This document shows positions 6,974 through 15,348 of a DNA stretch of 36,978 nucleotides, one piece after another; within the stretch, counting starts at the first letter, position 1, and the number at the start of each line of letters is the position of its first letter. The notes under the pieces were generated by a model that saw only the letters and a list, made by a program, of their open reading frames with translations, made no database searches and was not told the origin of the DNA. Location: assembly GCA_003599595.1 (NCBI GenBank), contig QZIP01000035.1, positions 1 to 36,978 of the forward strand. The letters are read 5' to 3'. Origin of the DNA: Candidatus Parcubacteria bacterium (GTDB lineage Bacteria; Patescibacteriota; Microgenomatia; Levybacterales; GWA1-39-11). Made by a program: the position numbers and the translations under genes.

Positions 6974-8352
6974 GTAATTACGAACTAATAATTGGTCTTG
7001 AGGTACATGTGGAGCTAAGTACAAAATCCAAGATGTTTTGCAGGTGCGATGCGGATTATTTTGGTAAAAAACCAAATACTCAAACCTGTCCTGTATGCCT
7101 GGGACTTCCCGGTGCACTACCCTACATAAACGAGCAAGCAATTAAAGATTGTATAAAAATTGGACTAGCATTGAATTGTGAAATTAGTAAAGATTCCCGC
7201 TTTGAGAGGAAAAACTACTTTTATCCTGATTTACCAAAAGGCTATCAAATTTCTCAATACCGTTGGCCTTTATGTATCAAGGGATGGATTGAGGTTGTTG
7301 GAAAAAATGGGGCAACAAGCAAGATCAGGATTAACCGAGTACATCAAGAGGAAGACACAGCCAAGTTGGTGCACCAACTTGGAATTTCCAATTTCAAATT
7401 TCCAATTTCCAATGAACAAAAATTAACTTTAATTGACTTTAATAGATCAGGTGTTCCACTTGTGGAGATAGTTTCTGAACCGGATTTTAGGGATGTCGAA
7501 GAAGTAAGGGATTATGCTAAGAAATTACAACAGATCTTTAGATATCTTGGAGTTTCAAATGCAGATATGGAGAGGGGAGATATGAGACTCGAAGCGAATA
7601 TTTCGCTTCGAGAAATCCAAAATTCGAAATCCGAAATCCGAAACGATGAATTACCTAATTATAGAGTTGAGTTGAAGAATATTAATTCATTTCGCTTTAT
7701 GATTGCTGCAATAGAGTTCGAGATTAAAAGACAGACCGAAGAGTTAGAAAGTGGAAGAATACTTAAACAAGAGACAAGGGGGTGGGATGAGAATAGTAAA
7801 AAGACATATTTGCAGAGATCTAAAGAAGAAGCACACGATTATAGATATTTCCCTGATCCGGATCTACCACCAATTTTATTGGAGGAATTTCAAATTTCAA
7901 ATATCAAATCTCAAATACCAGAATTGCCAGAAAAGAAACTTGAACGTTTTAAATCTGAATATAAATTATCAAGCTACGATGTTGAAATTATAACCCGCGA
8001 AAGGGAAATGGCGGACTACTACGAGGAGGGTGTGAAGATTGGAAAAGAGTTTGAGGTTACACCAAAACAGATTGTGGACTACATTATTAATAAAAAGGTC
8101 AATATTGATGAAGTCTTACCTGCAAAGCTCGTGCAAGCTATTAAATCTGCTCTTCAGGTAGTAGCTATAGATATGGGTGAGCTTGAGAGAATAATTAATC
8201 AAGTGATAGAAGAAAACCAAAAGGCAGTTGGGGACTATAAAGCAGGGAAAGAAGCTGCAATAATGTTTTTGGTGGGACAAGTTATGAGAAGATTTAAAGA
8301 AAAAACCGACGCAAAAATTGTAAAAGAAAAAATCGAGGAACAAATCAGATAA
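6970..8352 (+). CDS. gatB: Aspartyl/glutamyl-tRNA amidotransferase subunit B
   Basis: GatB phosphorylates the misacylated Glu or Asp on tRNA and amidates it with ammonia from GatA. The N-terminal IIGLEVHVELSTKSKMFCRC, with zinc ligands C24, C26, C40 and C43 (CPVCLGLPG), the kinase-domain motifs FYPDLPKGYQISQY, DFNRSGVPLVEIVSEPD and ELKNINSFRF, and the tRNA-binding helical and YqeY-like tail are all present. Length (460 aa) is near normal even though three low-complexity insertions encoded by word repeats sit at residues about 137-150, 214-227 and 306-318. The start overlaps gatA by four bases (ATGA). A search against close relatives would show whether the insertions are strain-specific. Confidence 0.95.
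   Translation: MSNYELIIGLEVHVELSTKSKMFCRCDADYFGKKPNTQTCPVCLGLPGALPYINEQAIKDCIKIGLALNCEISKDSRFERKNYFYPDLPKGYQISQYRWPLCIKGWIEVVGKNGATSKIRINRVHQEEDTAKLVHQLGISNFKFPISNEQKLTLIDFNRSGVPLVEIVSEPDFRDVEEVRDYAKKLQQIFRYLGVSNADMERGDMRLEANISLREIQNSKSEIRNDELPNYRVELKNINSFRFMIAAIEFEIKRQTEELESGRILKQETRGWDENSKKTYLQRSKEEAHDYRYFPDPDLPPILLEEFQISNIKSQIPELPEKKLERFKSEYKLSSYDVEIITREREMADYYEEGVKIGKEFEVTPKQIVDYIINKKVNIDEVLPAKLVQAIKSALQVVAIDMGELERIINQVIEENQKAVGDYKAGKEAAIMFLVGQVMRRFKEKTDAKIVKEKIEEQIR
7378..7418 (+). repeat. Word repeat insertion 1 in gatB
   Basis: Repeats of the type AATTTCCAATTTCAAATTTC encode GISNFKFPISNEQK between the conserved AKLVHQL and LTLIDFNRSGVP segments of GatB. Homologues normally have only a few residues here. 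The frame is kept. Confidence 0.6.
7588..7612 (+). repeat. Perfect 11-bp palindrome in gatB
   Basis: CTCGAAGCGAA at 7588-7598 and TTCGCTTCGAG at 7602-7612 are exact reverse complements around a three-base TAT loop. It encodes LEANISLRE, the conserved GatB motif preceding word-repeat insertion 2. In mRNA this would be a very stable hairpin inside the coding region. Confidence 0.7.
7609..7648 (+). repeat. Word repeat insertion 2 in gatB
   Basis: GAAATCCAAAATTCGAAATC and two further CGAAATC-type copies encode EIQNSKSEIRNDE, just after the ISLR motif and before YRVELKNINSFRF. It directly follows the perfect palindrome at 7588-7612. Confidence 0.58.
7886..7923 (+). repeat. Word repeat insertion 3 in gatB
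   Basis: Repeats of the type TTTCAAATTTCAAATATCAA encode about residues 307-318 (FQISNIKSQIPE) at the junction between the kinase domain and the helical domain of GatB. The frame is kept. Confidence 0.55.
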
Positions 8353-8429
8353 GATAAAAAAAACACCTCTTATTTAGTTTTCAAACAATTATTCAGTAAA
8401 AAGGGATAGAAAAGAAGCCCTAATTAAAG

Positions 8430-8435
8430 TATAAT
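8430..8435 (+). promoter_or_regulatory. Possible -10 box of dnaE
   Basis: A perfect TATAAT ends 12 bases before the dnaE ATG, so transcription would start within about six bases of the start codon. No recognisable -35 hexamer or extended -10 TG is present, and TATAAT occurs by chance in such AT-rich DNA, so this is tentative. Confidence 0.35.
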
Positions 8436-8447
8436 AAATGTATCTCT

Positions 8448-11400
8448 ATGTCTGACTTTGTTCATCTCCACAACCACAGCGAATTTTCACTTCTGGATGG
8501 TTTACAAAAAATTAAACTTATGGTTTTGCATGCAAAAGAACTTGGAATGAAAGCAATTGCCATAACTGATCACGGAAATATGTATGGAACGATTAAATTT
8601 TATAAAACTTGCATTGAAGAAGGAATAAAGCCAATAATAGGATGTGAACTTTATCTTGCTAAGAGAACAAGGTTTGACAAAGAGGCAGAGCATGATGCTG
8701 ATCATAACCACTTAATCCTTCTTGCAAAAAATAACCAAGGCTACAAAAATTTGATGAAGCTTGTAAGCGCAGCAAATCTAGAAGGATTTTACTATAAACC
8801 AAAAATTGATTTAGATATTTTAAGAGAACGTAAAGAAGGATTGATTTGCTTGACAGGGTGTATAAATAGTTTTTTTGGGCAGGATATTATTGACGGTAAT
8901 TTAAATGAGGCAGAAAAAAAAGTCCTTAAGCTTTATGATATTTTTGGAGAAGATTTATATCTTGAAATGCAAAAACATCCCAAAATAGATGATCAAGATA
9001 AAGTTAATGAAGGGATTATAAAGCTTTCAAAAAAACTTGGAATACCGCTTGTAGCAACTAATGATAATCATTATATAAAACGGGAAGATGCAGAAGCTCA
9101 TGAAATCCTACTGGCAATTCAAACACAAACCACAATTTTAAATGAAAAAAGGCCTCTTTCAATGATTGATTCTCCTGACTTCTATATGAGATCTCCTGAG
9201 GAAATGAGAGCATTGTTTATAGAGTATCCCGAAGCTATCGAAAACACTGTAAGGATTGCAGATAAATGCAATGTTGAAATCAGGTTGGGAAAATGGATTA
9301 TGCCTGTATTTGATGTACCAGGTGGAATTAAAGACTCTGATTATTTTATACAACAGATAGAAAAAGGGTTAGAAGAAAGATACAAAGAAGTGACACAGGA
9401 AATGAGAGATAGGGTTGAGTATGAGCTATCAATCATTCTTAAAAAGGGTTATGAAACTTATATTCTTATTGTGGCTGATTTTGTTAATTGGGCAAAAAGC
9501 CAAGGAATAACAGTGGGTCCAGGCAGAGGATCAAATGCAGGTTCAATAATTTCATATGCCCTGAAAATTTCTGACGTAGATCCTTTATTTTTTAAATTGC
9601 CATTTGAAAGATTTCTAAACCCAATGAGACCTTCCCCGCCTGATATTGATTTGGATTTTGCAGATGACAGACGGGATGAAGTTATTGCTTACGTAACTAA
9701 AAAATACGGAGAAAATAAGGTTGCACAGATTATAACTTTTGGAACTATGGAAGCAAGAGGTGCGGTGAGAGACGCTGGACGGGCACTGGGGATGCCTTAC
9801 ATAGAACCAGATAGAATAGCTAAAATGATACCTCCGGGATGGCAAGGACATGCAATGACTATTGACTTGGCAATTGAGCAAAGCTCTGATTTAAAAAAGG
9901 CATATAACACTGAGGTACAGACAAAAAGGCTTTTGGATGTAGCCAAAAAATTAGAAGGTGTTGCAAGACATGCATCTACACATGCAGCAGGAGTTGTGAT
10001 TGCGGATAAACCCTTAACAGAATATACTCCAGTCCAAAAAGAGTCAAATGGAGAGAAAATTGTAACCCAGTATGACATGTACACTGTGGGAGAAGATGGT
10101 GTGGGACTTTTAAAAATTGACTTTTTGGGTCTTAGAAACTTAACAATTATCCAGGAAACTCTAAGGTTTGTTAAGGAAAATAGAGACAAAGTGCTTGATT
10201 TCTCAAGTATCCCGAATGATGACATTGAAACATATAAAATGCTTTCATCTGGAGAAACAACAGGAATTTTTCAGCTTGAGTCCGGCGGTATGAGAAAAAA
10301 TATTAAAGAATTAAAGCCCACTACAATTTTTGATCTACAAGCTATGGTTGCACTATATAGACCTGGCCCCATGGCAAATATCCCTGAATTTATTAAAAGA
10401 AAAAATAATCCAGAGCTTATAAGCTATCCAGACCATAGGCTTGAGGATGTGCTGAAAGAATCCTATGGAATTATTACTTTCCAGGATGATTTGTTGCTTA
10501 CCGCAATAAAGGTTGCAGGCTATTCCTGGCTAGAGGCTGACAAATTAAGAAAAGCAGTTGGTAAAAAAATTCCAACTGAAATGAAAAAACAGCATGATAA
10601 ATTTGTTGAGGGATGCGTTATTAATGGCATGACACAAAAAAAAGCTCAGGACTTATGGGACCTGTTTGAACCATTTGCAGGATATGGTTTTGGAAAGGCG
10701 CATGCTGCTTGCTACGCAACAATAGCTTTTAGAACTGCATATCTCAAAACACACTACCCTGTCGAATTTATGACAGCAGTACTTACCGCCGAGTGCAGAG
10801 GAACAACTGGCCCGACAAAAAATGAAAAAATTTCCCAAGCTATTGCTGAGTGTAAAAGGCTAAAGATTGAGATCTTACCACCTTCAGTTACTTTTTCTGA
10901 GCCAGAATTTTCTATTGAAGACAATCAAATAAGATTTGGGCTTTCAGCAATAAAAAATGTAGGAAGTGCAGCAATTAGGACAATTATAGAAGAGAGAAAC
11001 AAGGAAAAATTCAACAGTTTTTATGAATTCTGTAACAGAGTTGACCTTTCTAAGGTAAATAAAAAAACACTTGAAAGTTTAATTAAGGCTGGGGCAATGG
11101 ATGAGTTTGGTAATAGAGCATCACTTTTGGCAGTAATATCAGAAGTAGTTGAAAAAATAAATAAAGAAGAAAAAAATAAAGTAAAAAATCAAGTAAGCCT
11201 GTTTGGAGATGAGATTGATCAAACAACTGATATGTCCCGTGCTCTAGGAACAAAATACTTAGATGACTTGGAAGATTTCTCAGAAAAAGAAAGATTGATC
11301 TTTGAGAGGGAGCTTCTTGGCTTTTATTTAACTGATCACCCCATGAATGAAGGAATTGAAAGAATTATGCCTTCAATAACTCATAAAATAAGCGACTTGA

Positions 11401-11672
11401 TTGATGAGAAAAATTCAATGAAGATTAAAACAGGTGGTCTTGTTTCACAGGTTAAAAGAATAATAACTAAAAAAAGCAATAGCGAAATGGCCTTTATAAC
11501 AATTGAAGACAATCTGGGAAACTCCATTGAGTGTGTTGTTTTCCCAAAGATTTATGAGAGTTACAAAAATTCTTTAATTAAAGACTTGTTAGTTATTATA
11601 GAAGGGAAGTTAGAATTCAAAGATGAAAGACCAATAATCATTACTGATCTAGTTCAAAGGGTTATGTCTTAA
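8448..11672 (+). CDS. dnaE: DNA polymerase III alpha subunit (DnaE)
   Basis: Replicative C-family DNA polymerase. The N-terminal PHP domain keeps all nine residues that bind metal in proofreading DnaE enzymes: H8, H10, D17, H42, E67, H88, C138, D206 and H208. The polymerase palm has GPGRGSNAGS and the catalytic acids D399 and D401 in PDIDLDF, with the third, D558, in LKIDFLGLRNLT. The fingers motif ALYRPGPM and the helix-hairpin-helix region follow, and the C-terminal OB-fold spans about residues 980-1060 (TGGLVSQVKRIITKKSN). Length is 1074 aa, slightly shorter than the E. coli protein; the usual tau-binding tail appears reduced. The gene stands alone after gatB with a 95-base gap. The complete PHP site suggests editing in cis, so a separate DnaQ-type exonuclease may not be needed. 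Confidence 0.96.
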   Translation: MSDFVHLHNHSEFSLLDGLQKIKLMVLHAKELGMKAIAITDHGNMYGTIKFYKTCIEEGIKPIIGCELYLAKRTRFDKEAEHDADHNHLILLAKNNQGYKNLMKLVSAANLEGFYYKPKIDLDILRERKEGLICLTGCINSFFGQDIIDGNLNEAEKKVLKLYDIFGEDLYLEMQKHPKIDDQDKVNEGIIKLSKKLGIPLVATNDNHYIKREDAEAHEILLAIQTQTTILNEKRPLSMIDSPDFYMRSPEEMRALFIEYPEAIENTVRIADKCNVEIRLGKWIMPVFDVPGGIKDSDYFIQQIEKGLEERYKEVTQEMRDRVEYELSIILKKGYETYILIVADFVNWAKSQGITVGPGRGSNAGSIISYALKISDVDPLFFKLPFERFLNPMRPSPPDIDLDFADDRRDEVIAYVTKKYGENKVAQIITFGTMEARGAVRDAGRALGMPYIEPDRIAKMIPPGWQGHAMTIDLAIEQSSDLKKAYNTEVQTKRLLDVAKKLEGVARHASTHAAGVVIADKPLTEYTPVQKESNGEKIVTQYDMYTVGEDGVGLLKIDFLGLRNLTIIQETLRFVKENRDKVLDFSSIPNDDIETYKMLSSGETTGIFQLESGGMRKNIKELKPTTIFDLQAMVALYRPGPMANIPEFIKRKNNPELISYPDHRLEDVLKESYGIITFQDDLLLTAIKVAGYSWLEADKLRKAVGKKIPTEMKKQHDKFVEGCVINGMTQKKAQDLWDLFEPFAGYGFGKAHAACYATIAFRTAYLKTHYPVEFMTAVLTAECRGTTGPTKNEKISQAIAECKRLKIEILPPSVTFSEPEFSIEDNQIRFGLSAIKNVGSAAIRTIIEERNKEKFNSFYEFCNRVDLSKVNKKTLESLIKAGAMDEFGNRASLLAVISEVVEKINKEEKNKVKNQVSLFGDEIDQTTDMSRALGTKYLDDLEDFSEKERLIFERELLGFYLTDHPMNEGIERIMPSITHKISDLIDEKNSMKIKTGGLVSQVKRIITKKSNSEMAFITIEDNLGNSIECVVFPKIYESYKNSLIKDLLVIIEGKLEFKDERPIIITDLVQRVMS

Positions 11673-11715
11673 TTGAACATATGTTAACCACTTGTCCAAT
11701 ACTTACAGTCTTTTC

Positions 11716-11744
11716 TTGACTATAATTTATTTTTTTCGTAAAAT
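11716..11744 (+). promoter_or_regulatory. Promoter of the ATP synthase operon
   Basis: TTGACT at 11716-11721 and TAAAAT at 11739-11744 are separated by exactly 17 bases. The -10 box ends nine bases before the atpB ATG at 11754, so transcription should start about three bases upstream of the start codon, giving a leaderless or nearly leaderless mRNA. No Shine-Dalgarno sequence is present. Confidence 0.72.
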
Positions 11745-11753
11745 AGTAACAGA

Positions 11754-12482
11754 ATGAATTTATTAGAGCCAGGGATTATATTTACTATTTATGGGTTTAA
11801 TGTTACAAACACCATATTTTCTACTTTATTAGTTGACTTTATATTAGTATTATTAGTTTTTATTATTTATAAACATATCTCCATTTACCCTTCAAGATTA
11901 CAAAGTATTTCAGAAGCTACAATTGACTATTTTTATACATTAACAAAACAGATTTCTGGAGAAAGGGCAAAAAGTATTTTCCCTTGGGTCATTAGTTTTT
12001 TTATATTTATTTTATTTTCAAATTTAACAGGACTTGTTCCCGGACTTGGAACATTTGGAATAGTTGAAGAGGGTAATCATGGAATTATTCCTTTTTTTAA
12101 GCCGCCCACAAGTGATTTTAATACAACTTTTGCACTTGCTACAATTTCTTTAGTTGCCACACATGCGTTAAGCATTAAATACAATGGCCTGCTTGGATAT
12201 TTAGGTAGATTTTTTTCGTTAAATCCTGTATATTTATATGTTGGAATACTTGAATTAATTTCCGAAGTAACTAAATTATTTTCTTTGTCATTTAGACTTT
12301 TTGGGAATGTATTTGCTGGAGAAGTGGTTCTTGAGACAATTTTTTCTATATTTGCATTTTTAGCGCCTATTCCATTTTTATTATTAGAATCAATTGTTGC
12401 TTTGGTTCAGGCTTTAGTTTTTGCTATGCTTACAATGGCATTTATGGGCATTATGACAAATTCTCATGGTGAACAGCACTAG
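11754..12482 (+). CDS. atpB: ATP synthase Fo subunit a
   Basis: Membrane stator subunit of the F1Fo ATP synthase that forms the ion half-channels beside the c-ring. The essential arginine is R181 in the conserved helix SLSFRLFGNVFAGEVVLE, and the PWVISFFIFILFSNLTGLVPG helix and the late LLESIVALVQALVFAMLTMAF helix are typical. The 242-residue length and five or six hydrophobic helices fit the family. It is the first gene of atpBEFHAGDC; no atpI precedes it. Start ATG at 11754 is fixed by the promoter position. The 160-base gap after it is unusually large for this operon and holds no convincing gene (a 20-codon frame at 12485-12547 resembles nothing). Confidence 0.95.
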   Translation: MNLLEPGIIFTIYGFNVTNTIFSTLLVDFILVLLVFIIYKHISIYPSRLQSISEATIDYFYTLTKQISGERAKSIFPWVISFFIFILFSNLTGLVPGLGTFGIVEEGNHGIIPFFKPPTSDFNTTFALATISLVATHALSIKYNGLLGYLGRFFSLNPVYLYVGILELISEVTKLFSLSFRLFGNVFAGEVVLETIFSIFAFLAPIPFLLLESIVALVQALVFAMLTMAFMGIMTNSHGEQH

Positions 12483-12624
12483 ATATGAAATGTAATATTG
12501 ATCTTTTACAAGAAATAAAATATTATAGAGAGTTGAAAGAAGTATAAGAGGCAAGATTATAAACTTTACATAGCAGTTAATGTTTATAAATTTATAATTG
12601 CTGGTTGTATTTTTAGTTAACAAT

Positions 12625-12635
12625 AAAGGAGGTGA
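12625..12635 (+). promoter_or_regulatory. Perfect Shine-Dalgarno sequence of atpE
   Basis: AAAGGAGGTGA lies seven bases before the atpE ATG at 12643 and is an exact match to the anti-Shine-Dalgarno core. Most genes in the window have no such site, so strong translation of the c subunit, needed in many copies per enzyme, is implied. Confidence 0.85.
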
Positions 12636-12642
12636 AAATTAA

Positions 12643-12849
<207 letters not shown>

Positions 12850-12895
12850 CAAGAAAAACACGCATTCTAATTGCTAATTAAATGTTTTCGTGATG

Positions 12896-12942
12896 TTTCG
12901 TGTGTTTAGGATTTATTTCTAAGCGATCCCTAACACACGAAA
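12896..12942 (+). other. Long stem-loop between atpE and atpF
   Basis: TTTCGTGTGTTTAGGAT at 12896-12912 pairs with ATCCCTAACACACGAAA at 12926-12942 (15 of 17 positions) around a 13-base loop. It is followed by A-rich sequence, not a T-run, so it is not a standard terminator. It could mark an mRNA processing or stability site separating the highly translated atpE from the rest. The word CGTGATGTT at 12889-12897 also occurs after atpC at 18047-18055. Confidence 0.6.
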
Positions 12943-12986
12943 AAAGACGGCTAGCAAAAATATTGGGAATCTGAAATAATTAACAT

Positions 12987-13499
12987 ATGATGGAAATATT
13001 GGATACTTTTGGCTTTAATATTAATTTATTTATAGCTCAAATTATTAATTTTTTGATTCTTGCTTACTTGTTTAAGCGTTTTCTCTATGGACCAATAATA
13101 AACATAATGAAACAAAGAGAAGACAGAATAAAGCAAGGGCTTGAAGATGCTGAAAAAACAAAAGAAGAGTTAGAAAAGGCCAGAGGTGAAAGAGATAAAA
13201 TATTAAAAGAAACACGGGTTGAAGCAGATAAGATTATTGAGAATACAAGAGCTATGACTGAGGAGGCAAGGGAGAAGATAATTGGGAGTGCAAAAGGTGA
13301 GGCAAATAAACTAATAAAACAAGCAAAAGAACAGGGCGAGATTGAAATCAAAAATATGCAAAGAGAGGCACAAAAACTAACAATAGATATTTCTCAAAAG
13401 ATTTTAAATAAGGTGATTAAAGAAATATTTACAAAAGAAGAGCAGAAAAAAATCCTTGAAAGAAGTTTAAAGGATTTATCTAAATATGAACAAAGCTAG
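12987..13499 (+). CDS. atpF: ATP synthase Fo subunit b
   Basis: Peripheral stalk subunit: one membrane helix near residues 8-31 (FNINLFIAQIINFLILAYLF), then a long charged coiled coil (about residues 38-140, rich in Glu, Lys and Arg) that dimerises and reaches delta at the top of F1. Length, 170 aa, is normal. Two adjacent ATG codons (12987 and 12990) are possible starts. The 3' end overlaps atpH by 14 bases. Only one b gene is present, so a homodimer is expected. Confidence 0.93.
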   Translation: MMEILDTFGFNINLFIAQIINFLILAYLFKRFLYGPIINIMKQREDRIKQGLEDAEKTKEELEKARGERDKILKETRVEADKIIENTRAMTEEAREKIIGSAKGEANKLIKQAKEQGEIEIKNMQREAQKLTIDISQKILNKVIKEIFTKEEQKKILERSLKDLSKYEQS

Positions 13500-13836
13500 A
13501 ATAAGGGAAGTAGCAAAAGTTTTAGAAAAAGAAGAGGAGATTGATAGCATAGTTATAAATTATATCTTAAAGATCCTTAGCAAAACTGAACTGAGATCAT
13601 TGGTAAATTATTTAAAAATACAAGCCAGTGAAAACAAGGTATATTTAAAGGCAAGTATTGAGGACAAAGAGATCATAAAAGAGGTTGAGAGAATTTTTAA
13701 AGGAAAAGAAATTATCTTTGAAAAAGATCAAGCACTTGGGGGGGGAATTATTGTAAAATATAAAGATGACGTTATTGATTTAAGTTTATCAGGCTACATA
13801 AACCAACTTACAAGCACACTTAAAGAAAACATATGA
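13486..13836 (+). CDS. atpH: ATP synthase F1 subunit delta, short form
   Basis: Identified by position between atpF and atpA and by the C-terminal delta/OSCP pattern: VYLKASIEDKEIIKEVERIF, then ALGGGIIVKYKDDVIDLSLSGYINQLTSTL. At 116 aa it is well short of the usual 175-180. The missing part is in the N-terminal six-helix bundle that binds the alpha N-termini; only about 55 mostly helical residues precede the conserved C-terminal part. The frame overlaps atpF by 14 bases and atpA by four (ATGA), so it is not a frameshift remnant. The reduced subunit should still attach the b dimer, but contact with alpha may differ. Confidence 0.85.
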   Translation: MNKARIREVAKVLEKEEEIDSIVINYILKILSKTELRSLVNYLKIQASENKVYLKASIEDKEIIKEVERIFKGKEIIFEKDQALGGGIIVKYKDDVIDLSLSGYINQLTSTLKENI

Positions 13837-15347
13837 AAACAGACGAACTAATAAAAGAAATAGAAAATATACTGTCAAAGGCAGGAACAGAACCTGGACT
13901 TACGAATACAGGAACTGCATCTTTTGTTGGAGATGGCATTGTTAAGGCCACAGGTCTTTCAAGAGCAGGCTTTGGAGAAGAGGTTGAATTTGAGGACGGA
14001 ACTAGAGGATTGGTTTTTAATTTGGATGAAAGCTATGCTTCTATTATTCTTCTTTCTGACATTAACAAGGTTAAGGAAGGAACGGAAATTAAGACAACTG
14101 GAAAAATACTAAGTGTTAAAGTTTCTGAAGATCTTATTGGTAGAGTTATAGACCCGTTAGAAAATCCTCTTGATGGAAGAGATCTTAAAATTAAAGGAGA
14201 TTTATATCCTTTTGAAAAACTTGCGCCCAGCGTTACTGTACGTCAACCAGTAGATACTCCTCTTAAGACAGGAATAAAGGCTATTGATTCTGTTATACCA
14301 ATAGGAAGAGGGCAAAGAGAACTTATAATTGGCGATAGAAATACGGGAAAAACTGCAATTGCTATAGATGCAATAATCAATCAAAAGAAAAAAGATCTGG
14401 GATTAAAGCAAGTAATATGTATTTATTGTGCAATTGGTCAAAAAAGAGCAAATGTTGCAAGGACAATAGGAAAACTGCAAGAAGAAGGTGCTATGGATTA
14501 TACCATTGTTGTTTCGGCAAGCGCATCTGACTCTGCTGCTCTACAATTTTTGGCACCTTTTGCCGCTACCAGTATTGGAGAATATTTTATGGATCAGGGA
14601 CGTGATGTATTAATTGTATATGATGATTTGTCAAAACATGCGTGGGCGTATAGACAAATTTCACTGGTTTTAAAAAGGCCCGCGGGGAGAGAAGCTTATC
14701 CCGGGGATATTTTCTATCTTCATTCTAAATTACTTGAAAGATCTGCAAGATTATCTGATGAGAATGGAGGCGGATCTATTACCTCTTTGCCAATAATAGA
14801 AACACAGGCAGGGGATGTTTCAGCATACATTCCAACAAACGTAATTTCTATTACAGATGGACAGATTTACCTTGAAACTGATCTTTTCAATGCCGGTATA
14901 AGACCGGCAATAAACGTTGGACTTTCTGTTTCCAGGGTAGGTGGAGCGGCACAAACAAAAGGGATGAAACAAGTTGCCGGACCATTAAGACTTGAGCTTG
15001 CACAATTTAGGGAACTTGCAGCATTTGCTCAATTTGGCACAGATCTTGATGAACAAACACAAAGAAGAATAGAGAGAGGTAAAAGAGTTACAGAAGTACT
15101 AAAACAACCCCAGTATAGACCATTGGATGAAGTTTCTGAAGTAATAATCATTTATTCAGCAACATCAGGAATTATAGATGACTTACCAATTGATAAAATA
15201 AGAATTTTTGAAGAAAAAATTATGGATTTTATCAGTGCTAAAAATAAAAAATTGATTGAAAAAATCTCTGGCGGAGCAAAGATTGATGACAAGACGCTGA
15301 GTGAACTAAAAAAAGAAATTGAGACTTTTAAAAAGACAATAATATAA
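13833..15347 (+). CDS. atpA: ATP synthase F1 subunit alpha
   Basis: Non-catalytic nucleotide-binding subunit of the F1 hexamer. Visible are the N-terminal beta-barrel (VGDGIVKATGL), Walker A GDRNTGKTAIAID with K173, and the arginine finger R368 in VGLSVSRVGGAAQTKGMK. The 504-residue length is normal. It starts inside the atpH stop (ATGA overlap) and the next gene begins one base after its stop, so translation is probably coupled. No unusual substitution was noticed in the nucleotide site. Confidence 0.97.
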   Translation: MKTDELIKEIENILSKAGTEPGLTNTGTASFVGDGIVKATGLSRAGFGEEVEFEDGTRGLVFNLDESYASIILLSDINKVKEGTEIKTTGKILSVKVSEDLIGRVIDPLENPLDGRDLKIKGDLYPFEKLAPSVTVRQPVDTPLKTGIKAIDSVIPIGRGQRELIIGDRNTGKTAIAIDAIINQKKKDLGLKQVICIYCAIGQKRANVARTIGKLQEEGAMDYTIVVSASASDSAALQFLAPFAATSIGEYFMDQGRDVLIVYDDLSKHAWAYRQISLVLKRPAGREAYPGDIFYLHSKLLERSARLSDENGGGSITSLPIIETQAGDVSAYIPTNVISITDGQIYLETDLFNAGIRPAINVGLSVSRVGGAAQTKGMKQVAGPLRLELAQFRELAAFAQFGTDLDEQTQRRIERGKRVTEVLKQPQYRPLDEVSEVIIIYSATSGIIDDLPIDKIRIFEEKIMDFISAKNKKLIEKISGGAKIDDKTLSELKKEIETFKKTII

Positions 15348-15348
15348 T

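Noticed and set aside
12485-12547. A 20-codon frame between atpB and atpE (MKCNIDLLQEIKYYRELKEV)
   Set aside because: No ribosome binding site, no resemblance to AtpI or another known protein; such frames occur by chance.
12896-12942. Terminator after atpE
   Set aside because: The stem is followed by A-rich sequence rather than T, and the operon clearly continues with atpF.
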